Source: JANNAV01 sp031384695 (lineage in GTDB: Bacteria; Pseudomonadota; Alphaproteobacteria; Rhodobacterales; Rhodobacteraceae). From it: a stretch of 26,816 nucleotides of DNA. Made by a program: the position numbers and the translations under genes. Location: NCBI GenBank assembly GCA_031384695.1, contig JANNAV010000120.1:1-26816 (forward strand), given 5' to 3'. This document shows, one piece after another, positions 16,654 to 23,657 of this stretch. Every line of letters begins with the position of its first letter. The first letter of the stretch is position 1. The notes below the pieces were generated by a model, which did not search any database, was not told the origin of the DNA, and saw only the letters and a list, made by a program, of their open reading frames with translations.

Positions 16654-16681
16654 CCTTTGGCCTTTGCAATGCGGGAAGGGC

Positions 16682-16716
16682 GGAGCCTCCGGCGGGGATA
16701 TTTAAGCAGAGAAGAA
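16682..16716. repeat. 35-bp interspersed intergenic repeat, copy 2
   Basis: Identical over 35 bases, in the same window orientation, to 7986-8020. It sits just past the 3' end of the ABC ATPase gene, as copy 1 sits past the 3' end of mog on the same strand, so the shared context is downstream of a minus-strand gene. Confidence 0.8.
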
Positions 16717-16724
16717 GCGGGGGC

Positions 16725-18359
16725 TCAGTTTCCGGCGCTTTCCATCTTGCGGGTTTTCAGCACCTTTTCCAGCCAGCCGAGTTTCATTTCGGGCACCGAG
16801 GACAGCAGGAGATCGGTGTAATCATCGAAGGGCGGGGTGAGCACGTCAGTTTTGCCACCGTAGCGTTGCACCTCGCCCCGGTACATCACGGCGATCCTGT
16901 CACTGATGGCGCGGACGGTGGCGATATCATGGGTGATGAACAGGTAGGCGACGCCTTCTTCGGCTTGCAGGTTCAGCAGCAGTTTCAGGATGCCGTCGGC
17001 CACCAGCGGATCGAGGGCGGAGGTTACCTCGTCGCAGATAATCAGTCTGGGTTTGGCAGCCAGCGCGCGGGCGATGCAGACGCGCTGTTTCTGGCCACCC
17101 GAAAGCTCCGCCGGGTAGCGGTCGATATAGCCCGCGCCCATTTCGATCTTTTCCAGCAGGTCTTGCAGGCGGGCGCGTTTCGCCTCGCCTTTCAGGCCGA
17201 AATAAAACTCCAGCGGGCGGCCGATGATGGTGCCGACGGTCTGGCGCGGGTTCATCGCGGTATCAGCCATCTGGTAGATCATCTGCAACTCGCGCAGATC
17301 GTCCTTGCTGCGCGAGGCGAGATCGGGGGACAGGGTGCGCCCGGCGAAGGTGATGCGGCCCTGGGTGGCGGGCAAGAGGCCGGTGATCACGCGGGCGAGG
17401 GTGGATTTGCCCGAGCCGCTTTCGCCAACGATGGCGAGGGTTTGCCCCGCAGGCAGATCGACGGTGACGTTTTTCAGCACGTCAAAGCTGGTGCCCTTGT
17501 AGCGGGCGGTGATGTTGGCGACAGATAGCACAGCGGTGGTATCGGGTTTTTCCACATGTTCGATGGAGCGGACGGAAACAAGGGCCTTGGTATACTCCTG
17601 TTGTGGGGCGTTGATGATCTGATCGGTGGTGCCGTATTCCACCTTTTTGCCGCCGCGCAGCACCAGAATATGATCCGCCACCTGCGCCACCACGGCCAGA
17701 TCATGGGTGATATAAAGGGCGGCGACGCCGGTATCGTGGATCGCCTCTTTGATTGCCGCCAGCACCTCGATTTGCGTCGTGACATCAAGGGCGGTGGTGG
17801 GTTCGTCGAAGATCACGAGGTCGGGTTTGGGGCAGAGCGCCATCGCCGTCATCACCCGTTGCAACTGGCCGCCCGACACCTGATGCGGATAGCGCGAACC
17901 GATGGTTTCGGGGTTGGGCAGGCCCAGTTTGCGGTAGAGCATGATGGCGCGGGCCTCGGCCTCGGCGCGGGGCATCAGTTTGTGCAAGAGGCAGGTTTCG
18001 ATCACCTGTTCGGTAAGGCGTTTGGCCGGGTTGAAGGCGGCGGCGGCGGATTGGGCAACGTAGGTCACCTCGCGCCCACGCAGGGCACGCAGGCCCGAGG
18101 CATCGGTTTGGCGGATATCGCGGCCACCGAGCAGCACCTCGCCCCCCGTCAGACGCACGCCGCCGCGCCCGTAGGCCATGGCAGAAAGGCCGATGGTGGA
18201 TTTGCCGGCCCCCGATTCACCGATCAGCCCCAGCACCTTGCCTTTTTCGACCGAAACCGAAACATCCTGCACCAGCACCACGTCGCGGGGTGGCTCGCCG
18301 GGGGGGTAAGACGTAGCCTCGATCCGCAGGTTCTTGATTTCGAGGAGTGTGTCAGGCAC
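16725..18359 (-). CDS. ABC transporter ATP-binding protein, fused DppD-DppF type
   Basis: Energises the importer; two complete nucleotide-binding domains in one chain. Using a count that begins at the GTG at 18362: NBD1 has Walker A GESGAGKST at 48-56, signature VSGGQ at 163-167, Walker B LVIFDEP near 182-188 and the switch His in ITHDLAVV. NBD2 has Walker A GESGSGKST near 314-322, signature LSGGQ at 420-424, Walker B LIICDEV near 440-446 and FITHDIATV. All catalytic residues are present in both. Two adjacent GTG codons (18362, 18359) could start it; I choose 18359 because AAGGAGG is five bases upstream of it and only two from the first. The start overlaps the permease stop by a few bases. 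About 544 residues. Confidence 0.95.
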   Translation of the reverse strand: MPDTLLEIKNLRIEATSYPPGEPPRDVVLVQDVSVSVEKGKVLGLIGESGAGKSTIGLSAMAYGRGGVRLTGGEVLLGGRDIRQTDASGLRALRGREVTYVAQSAAAAFNPAKRLTEQVIETCLLHKLMPRAEAEARAIMLYRKLGLPNPETIGSRYPHQVSGGQLQRVMTAMALCPKPDLVIFDEPTTALDVTTQIEVLAAIKEAIHDTGVAALYITHDLAVVAQVADHILVLRGGKKVEYGTTDQIINAPQQEYTKALVSVRSIEHVEKPDTTAVLSVANITARYKGTSFDVLKNVTVDLPAGQTLAIVGESGSGKSTLARVITGLLPATQGRITFAGRTLSPDLASRSKDDLRELQMIYQMADTAMNPRQTVGTIIGRPLEFYFGLKGEAKRARLQDLLEKIEMGAGYIDRYPAELSGGQKQRVCIARALAAKPRLIICDEVTSALDPLVADGILKLLLNLQAEEGVAYLFITHDIATVRAISDRIAVMYRGEVQRYGGKTDVLTPPFDDYTDLLLSSVPEMKLGWLEKVLKTRKMESAGN

Positions 18360-19170
18360 CACGGCCTCCTTTCAGGCTGGTGGTGCGCGACAGCACCCAA
18401 TCGGCCACCAGATTGACCGAGATCGCCAGTGCCGCGATGGCCATGGCGGGCACCAGCGCCGCCGGGATGCCGTAGACCAGCCCCTCCTTGTTTTCCTTCA
18501 CCAGGCCGCCCCAATCGGCCAGCGGCGGCTGGATGCCAAGGCCGAGGAACGACAGGGTCGAGATGAACAGCACGGCGAAGATGAAGCGCAGGCCAAGTTC
18601 GGCCACCAGCGGCGACAGGGCGTTGGGCAATATCTCGTGGAAGATGATCCAGGATCGCCCCTCGCCGCGCAGGCGGGCGGCCTCGACGTAATCCATCACC
18701 GTGATATCAACCGCAACCGCGCGGGCGAGGCGGAAGACGCGGGTGGAATCCAGAAGGCCTATCACCACGATCAGCGTCGGCAGGGTGATCGGCATCACCG
18801 ACAACACCACGAGGGCGAGGATCAGCGACGGGATCGCCATGAACAGATCGACGGTGCGCGACAGCACCTGATCCACCCAGCCACCGGCGGTTGCGGCCAG
18901 AAAACCGAGGGACGAGCCGAGGGAGAAGCTGAGGATGGTGGAGGCGGTGGCGACCAGAACCGTCACCTGCCCGCCATAGATCAGCCGCGAGAGCAGATCG
19001 CGGCCGATGGTATCGGTGCCCAGCAGATGTTCGGGCGAGCGCGGTTCCCACACATCGCCGACGATTTCGGCCATGCCGTAGGGGGCGATGAAACCGGCAA
19101 AGATCGCCACCAGAAAGAAGGCGCCGGTCAGGGCGAGGCCGATGAGGGCCGAAAGGGGGATGCGCTTCAT
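18352..19170 (-). CDS. ABC transporter permease, DppC type
   Basis: Inner-membrane channel subunit of a peptide/nickel-family importer. The N-terminal helix LSALIGLALTGAFFLVAIFAGF, the periplasmic segment with EHLLGTDTIGRDLLSRLIYG (typical of DppC/OppC), and the cytoplasmic EAA-type loop AARLRGEGRSWIIFHEILPN (coupling to the ATPase) are seen, with further hydrophobic helices. Length 272 residues. The ATG at 19170 has no Shine-Dalgarno-like sequence; it is reached through a chain of overlapping mini-ORFs from the upstream permease gene. Downstream it overlaps the ATPase gene. Confidence 0.94.
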   Translation of the reverse strand: MKRIPLSALIGLALTGAFFLVAIFAGFIAPYGMAEIVGDVWEPRSPEHLLGTDTIGRDLLSRLIYGGQVTVLVATASTILSFSLGSSLGFLAATAGGWVDQVLSRTVDLFMAIPSLILALVVLSVMPITLPTLIVVIGLLDSTRVFRLARAVAVDITVMDYVEAARLRGEGRSWIIFHEILPNALSPLVAELGLRFIFAVLFISTLSFLGLGIQPPLADWGGLVKENKEGLVYGIPAALVPAMAIAALAISVNLVADWVLSRTTSLKGGRGA

Positions 19171-19236
19171 TCAGGGCTCATTTCAGGGGGCTCATTTCGG
19201 GGGGCTCATTTCGGGCGGCTCATTTCGGGCGGCTCA
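19171..19236 (-). repeat. 14-bp tandem array forming a chain of stop/start-coupled mini-ORFs
   Basis: CTCATTTC recurs at 19177, 19191, 19205, 19219 and 19233, exactly 14 bases apart (plus-strand view). On the coding (minus) strand each unit reads AATGAGCC..C..., so an ATG overlaps a TGA. ATG codons at 19237, 19223, 19209, 19195 and 19181 open MSRPK, MSRPK, MSPPK, MSPLK and MSPE. The first overlaps the DppB-type stop, each mini-ORF stop overlaps the next ATG, and the last overlaps the DppC-type ATG at 19170. No Shine-Dalgarno sequence is present in the array. Confidence 0.93.
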
Positions 19237-20193
19237 TTTCGGGTGACGGAGGCGGGGGTTGGCAAGGATCGAGACCACGTCGGCCAGGATGTTCAGCCCG
19301 ATATAGACGGCGGCAAAGATCATGCCGCAGGCCTGCACCACCGGCAGATCGCGTTTGGAGACGTGATCGACCAGATATTGCCCCATGCCGGGATAGACGA
19401 AAACCACCTCGACCACGACAACGCCGACCACCAGATAGGCAAGGTTCAGCATCACCACGTTCACCACAGGGGCGATGGCATTGGGGAAGGCGTGTTTCCA
19501 GATTACCGCCATCGGGCCGAGGCCCTTCAGTTGTGCAGTTTCGATATAGGCCGATTGCATCACGTTGAGGATGGCGGCGCGGGTCATCCGCATCATGTGG
19601 GCCAGCACCGCCAGCACCAGCACGATCACCGGCAGGGCAATGGCGTTCAGGCTTTCAAGGATGCTCATGCCCGGGAAAATCATCGCCACGGAGGGGAACA
19701 GGCGGATCTGCACCGCGAGGACATACATCACGATGTAGCCTGCGACAAATTCGGGCAAGGAAATGGTGGCCAGCGTGACGCCCGATATCAGCTTGTCGGG
19801 CCACTTGCCGGCGTAGCGCGCCGCCAGCAGGCCCAGCGTGATCGACAAAGGCACAGCGATAGCGGCGGCGGAGCCTGCGAGGAACAGGGTGTTGCCGAAA
19901 CGTTTGCCGATGGCGGTGGCGATATCCTCGCCATTGGTAAGCGCAACCCCGAGATCGCCGTGCAGGATGCCCCAGAGCCAGTTGAGATAGCGGGTGGAGG
20001 CGGGCACGTTCAGGCCCAGCGCCTCGCGCATGTTGGCGAGCGATTCAGGGGTGGCGGACTGGCCGAGGATGGCTTGGGCCACGTCACCCGGCAGGGCTTC
20101 GGTGCCCGCGAAGATCAGCAAGGACACCGCAAACAGCAGCAAGAGGCCCAGCGCGATGCGCTGGACCACCAATTTTATGACCGGATGCACCAT
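19234..20193 (-). CDS. ABC transporter permease, DppB type
   Basis: Inner-membrane channel subunit partnering the DppC-type permease. Signs: N-terminal helix IKLVVQRIALGLLLLFAVSLLIFA, the segment AREALGLNVPASTRYLNWLWGILHGDLGVAL in mirror-typical DppB form (MREALGLN...GDLG), several hydrophobic helices, and the EAA loop LKGLGPMAVIWKHAFPNAIAPV that contacts the ATPase. Length 319 residues. It starts four bases after the stop of the first binding-protein gene. Its stop TGA overlaps an ATG that opens the mini-ORF chain leading to the next permease. Confidence 0.94.
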   Translation of the reverse strand: MVHPVIKLVVQRIALGLLLLFAVSLLIFAGTEALPGDVAQAILGQSATPESLANMREALGLNVPASTRYLNWLWGILHGDLGVALTNGEDIATAIGKRFGNTLFLAGSAAAIAVPLSITLGLLAARYAGKWPDKLISGVTLATISLPEFVAGYIVMYVLAVQIRLFPSVAMIFPGMSILESLNAIALPVIVLVLAVLAHMMRMTRAAILNVMQSAYIETAQLKGLGPMAVIWKHAFPNAIAPVVNVVMLNLAYLVVGVVVVEVVFVYPGMGQYLVDHVSKRDLPVVQACGMIFAAVYIGLNILADVVSILANPRLRHPK

Positions 20194-20197
20194 GGCC

Positions 20198-21781
20198 TCA
20201 GGCGAACCAGGTCTTGGCCGACGCCCAGCCGCCCATCATCTCGTAGTTCGGATCCAGCTCAAACCCCGCGACCGCATCGGTGTGGGCGTCGATGAAATCG
20301 TTGAACATCGGGCAGATGGTGCCGCCGTCATCATGCACGATGGCGGCGATCTGGGCGTAAAGACCGGTACGCTTGGCGGTATCGGCTTCGCCGCGCGCGG
20401 CAAGGATCAGGGCATCGAGATCCTTGTTGAAGTATTTGGTATCGTTCCAATCAGCGGTGGACAGATAGGCGGTGGACCACATCTGATCCTGAACCGGGCG
20501 GCCGCCCCAATAGCTGGCGCAGAACGGATTGACGTTCCACACGTCGTTCCAATAGCCATCATCGGGCACGCGGTTGATCTCCAACGGTATGCCCGCGGCT
20601 TTTGCCGATTGCTGGAACAGGGCTGCGGCATCGACGGCACCCGGGAAGGCGGTATCGGCCACAGTCATCACGATGGGGGAGCCGTCATGGCCCGAAGCCT
20701 TGTAATGCTCGGCGGCTTTGGCGGCATCGTATTCGTATTGCGGCTGGGCGGTGAACAGCGGATAGGCCGCGTTGATCGGGATATCGTTGCCGACGCCGCC
20801 GTAGCCTTGCAGGATCTTGTCGACCATCTCTTGCCGGTTGATCGCCCATTTCAGCGCCAGCCGCAGATCCTTGTTGTCAAACGGCGCTTTGTCGCAATGC
20901 ATGATGAACACGTAGTGGCCACGGCCCGACACGTTTTTCACCTGCACGCCCGGTGCTTTGGCCAGCAGTTGCGCGGTTTTCGGCTCGATCCGGTTGATCA
21001 TCTGAACCTGACCCGATTGCAGTGCCGACGAGCGGGCGGTGGCATCGTTGATCACCAGAATCTCGACGCCGTCATAGTGGCCGCGCGTCGCGTCCCAATC
21101 GGCGGGGTTCTTCGAGAAGGTATAGCGCACGCCGGCCTCGGCGGTATCCAGCTTCCATGTGCCGGTGCCGATGGCGGCAGCCGGGGCCTCGACGCCACCT
21201 TTTGGCTGCACGACGAGGTGGTAATCGGACAACAGATACGGCAGGTCGGCGTTGCCGGTGGAAAGCTTCATCACCACGGTGTTGCCATCGGCCGATATGT
21301 CGGCAATGCCCTGCATGATGCCCAGCGCGCCGGATTTGGAGTTTTCATCCGAGTGGCGTTTGAAGGTGGCCACCACGTCATCCACCGTCATATCGGTGCC
21401 ATCGTGGAACTTCACGCCTTGCCGGATATCAAAGCGCCATTCGGTGCTGTCGGCGTTGGAGGACATGCCTTCGGCCAGACGCGGCTCGATCGTGCCATCG
21501 GCGCGGACGTTGACGATGGTATCGCCCCAGTGGCGGTTGACGGCGAAGGGCACCGGGCTGTCGGCGAGGCCGGGATCGAGCGTATCGGTGGTTTCACCGC
21601 CACCAAGGCCGATTTTCAGGGTGCCGCCCTTTTTCGGCTCTTCGGCACGCGCATCCGATGGCAGCATCGAGGTGCCGAGCGCCGCAGTCAGCCCGAACGC
21701 GGCGGTGCGGTTCAGAAAAGCGCGGCGGCTGAGGCGGCGCTGTTCAATCTGGTCGATGATCAGGTCTAGTTGGTCTTTCAT
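20198..21781 (-). CDS. ABC transporter substrate-binding protein, family 5, Tat-exported (paralogue 1)
   Basis: Periplasmic binding protein of the peptide/nickel (SBP_bac_5) family that delivers ligand to the permease pair. Twin-arginine signal LSRRAFLNRTAAFGLTAALG, RR near residues 19-20, with cleavage probably after ARA near 47. The mature protein opens KKGGTLKIGLGGGETTDTLDPG and contains WRFDIRQGVKFHDGTDMTVDDV, the family signature region, and a C-terminal WGGRPVQDQMWSTAYLS segment. Length 527 residues. It is closely similar along its whole length to the product of the next gene upstream, so the two arose by tandem duplication. The ligand is not predictable; peptides or related compounds are the family norm. 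Confidence 0.93.
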   Translation of the reverse strand: MKDQLDLIIDQIEQRRLSRRAFLNRTAAFGLTAALGTSMLPSDARAEEPKKGGTLKIGLGGGETTDTLDPGLADSPVPFAVNRHWGDTIVNVRADGTIEPRLAEGMSSNADSTEWRFDIRQGVKFHDGTDMTVDDVVATFKRHSDENSKSGALGIMQGIADISADGNTVVMKLSTGNADLPYLLSDYHLVVQPKGGVEAPAAAIGTGTWKLDTAEAGVRYTFSKNPADWDATRGHYDGVEILVINDATARSSALQSGQVQMINRIEPKTAQLLAKAPGVQVKNVSGRGHYVFIMHCDKAPFDNKDLRLALKWAINRQEMVDKILQGYGGVGNDIPINAAYPLFTAQPQYEYDAAKAAEHYKASGHDGSPIVMTVADTAFPGAVDAAALFQQSAKAAGIPLEINRVPDDGYWNDVWNVNPFCASYWGGRPVQDQMWSTAYLSTADWNDTKYFNKDLDALILAARGEADTAKRTGLYAQIAAIVHDDGGTICPMFNDFIDAHTDAVAGFELDPNYEMMGGWASAKTWFA

Positions 21782-21917
21782 TCAGCAGCTCTCCCGGAAG
21801 GTTTTTTATTGATTGATGAGTCAAGCATGGTGCAAAAGCAGCACCGGGGTAAACAACTATTTTGCCCCCTGAGACATGATTTTGATGCGGGCATGGGTTT
21901 GGCCCGCAGCGAATTGC

Positions 21918-21962
21918 GCGGGCCGGATTGTTGCGGGCCGGTTTGTTGCGGGCCGGTTTGTT
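21918..21962 (-). repeat. 15-bp tandem repeat, three copies, just past a stop codon
   Basis: GCGGGCCGGTTTGTT and one-base variants begin at 21918, 21933 and 21948 (plus strand). The array ends 10 bases from the stop of paralogue 2 of the binding proteins, inside the 190-base gap between the two binding-protein genes. Confidence 0.88.
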
Positions 21963-21971
21963 TTCGGCGGG

Positions 21972-23558
21972 TCAGGCCAGCCAGCAGCGTTGCAGGGCTT
22001 TGCCGTTCATCAACTCGCCGTTGGGGTCTTGGGTCCAGCCCCCGAGGGTTTCACTGATCGCTTCGACAAAATCGTTGAACATCGGCAGGATCAGGCCGCC
22101 CTCATCGCGCAGGGTGTTGGCGAGGGTGGAGTAGAGCGCCTTGCGTTTGACCGGATCAAGTTCGGCCCGCGCGGCGATCAGGGTGGCGTCGAAGGCGGGG
22201 TTCTTGAACTTGGTGTCGTTCCAGTCGGCGGTGGACAGGTAGGCAGTGGAATACATCTGATCCTGCACCGGGCGGCCACCCCAATAGCTGGCGCAGAACG
22301 GCTGCACGTTCCACACATCCGACCAATAGCCATCGTCGGGCACTTTCTTGATCACCAGCGGGATGCCTGCGGCATTGGCGGATTCCTGAAACAACTGCGC
22401 CGCCTCGACCGCGCCGGGGAAAGCGCCTGAGGCCACCACCAGTTCAAGCGGAGAGCCATCGTGGCCGGATTTCTTGTAAAGTGCTGCCGCCGCCGCCGCA
22501 TCATATTCGCGCTGCGGGATGGTTTCATCGAAGAACGGGTAGGCGGCGTTGATCGGGAAATCATTGCCGATGGTGCCAAGGCCGCCGAGGATTTTCTCCA
22601 CCATCTCGGCCCGGTTGATCGCCAGTTTCATCGCCATGCGCAGATCGGCGTTATCAAACGGCGGCTTGTCGCAATGCATGATGAACACGTAATGCCCGCG
22701 CCCGGCGGCGTTCTGGATCGAGATGCCGGGGGTGCCGTTCAGCAGGCCCACGATCTTGGGGTCAACCCGGTTGATCATCTGCACCTGCCCCGATTGCAGG
22801 GCGGCCACACGGGCCGTGGCATCGTTGATCACCACAATTTCCACCTGATCGGCGTGGCCCGAGTTGGGATCCCAGTAGTTGGCGAATTTCTCGAACGCCG
22901 TGCGCACGCCGGGTTCGTGGCTGACTATTTTGTAGGCCCCTGCCCCGATGCCTTCGGTTGGGTTATCAACCCCGCCGTTGGGCTGGATCACCAGATGATA
23001 ATCGGCCATCAGGTAGGGCAGATCGGCGTTGCCGGAGGCGAGTTTCAGGGTGACCATATCGCCCGAGGCCGACATTTCGGATATCCCCTGCACGATGCCC
23101 AGCGCGCCGGATTGCGATTTCTCATCCGTGTGGCGCTTGATGGTGGCGATCACGTCATCGGCGGTCAGGGTTTTGCCGTTGTGAAACTCCACCCCGGAGC
23201 GGATCTTGAATTTCCATTCGGTGGCATCGGGGTTGGAGGAAATCTCTTCGGCGATGCGGTAATCGAGGGTGTTGGTGGGGCTGACATCCAGCAGCATCTC
23301 GCCAAAGTTCATGTTGATGCCGAAGGGCACTTCGGAGGCCGCGAGTGCCGGATCAAGGGTGTTGGTGCTTTCGCCGCCCTGCATGCCGGCGCGCAGCAAG
23401 CCGCCCTTTTTCGGGCCTTCGGCATGGGCGGCGGTGGCGAGCATGGTGCCCGCCATGGCGGCAGAAACCCCCAAGGCGCCTGCACGGCCGACAAATTCAC
23501 GGCGGCTGAGATGGCCCTTGGTGGCGCGTTGCAGCAGGTAATTGAGTTCGGCGTTCAT
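21972..23558 (-). CDS. ABC transporter substrate-binding protein, family 5, Tat-exported (paralogue 2)
   Basis: Second periplasmic binding protein of the locus. Twin-arginine motif LSRREFVGRAGALGVSAAMAG with RR near residues 19-20 and cleavage probably after AHA. The mature part repeats paralogue 1 closely: GPKKGGLLRAGMQGGESTNTLDP, WKFKIRSGVEFHNGKTLTADDV, RGHYVFIMHCDKPPFDN, PFCASYWGGRPVQDQMYSTAY. The start at 23558 has GGGGGAA about six bases upstream; an in-frame start at 23606 would add 16 residues ahead of the signal. Length 528 residues. Located between the CocE/NonD hydrolase gene and paralogue 1. Two binding proteins sharing one permease set would widen the ligand range (inference). Confidence 0.93.
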   Translation of the reverse strand: MNAELNYLLQRATKGHLSRREFVGRAGALGVSAAMAGTMLATAAHAEGPKKGGLLRAGMQGGESTNTLDPALAASEVPFGINMNFGEMLLDVSPTNTLDYRIAEEISSNPDATEWKFKIRSGVEFHNGKTLTADDVIATIKRHTDEKSQSGALGIVQGISEMSASGDMVTLKLASGNADLPYLMADYHLVIQPNGGVDNPTEGIGAGAYKIVSHEPGVRTAFEKFANYWDPNSGHADQVEIVVINDATARVAALQSGQVQMINRVDPKIVGLLNGTPGISIQNAAGRGHYVFIMHCDKPPFDNADLRMAMKLAINRAEMVEKILGGLGTIGNDFPINAAYPFFDETIPQREYDAAAAAALYKKSGHDGSPLELVVASGAFPGAVEAAQLFQESANAAGIPLVIKKVPDDGYWSDVWNVQPFCASYWGGRPVQDQMYSTAYLSTADWNDTKFKNPAFDATLIAARAELDPVKRKALYSTLANTLRDEGGLILPMFNDFVEAISETLGGWTQDPNGELMNGKALQRCWLA

Positions 23559-23657
23559 GTCAGTTCCCCCCGGTTTTTTGATGATGTTTTGGTGGTGATG
23601 CACCAATTCAGTAACCGCTGCGCGGATTGTGGCAACGATTCGGTGTGCCGCGTGCGA

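Noticed and set aside
18334..20295. 650-residue plus-strand frame opposite the ABC permeases, rich in His, Asp and Gln
   Set aside because: Shadow of the hydrophobic permease genes on the other strand; the reversed codons of Leu/Val/Ile helices give this composition.
21829..21845. GGTGC / GCACC hairpin and a TTGACT box upstream of binding-protein paralogue 1
   Set aside because: The stem is only 5 bp and no -10 box lies at a sensible distance from TTGACT, so neither a promoter nor an attenuator is supported.
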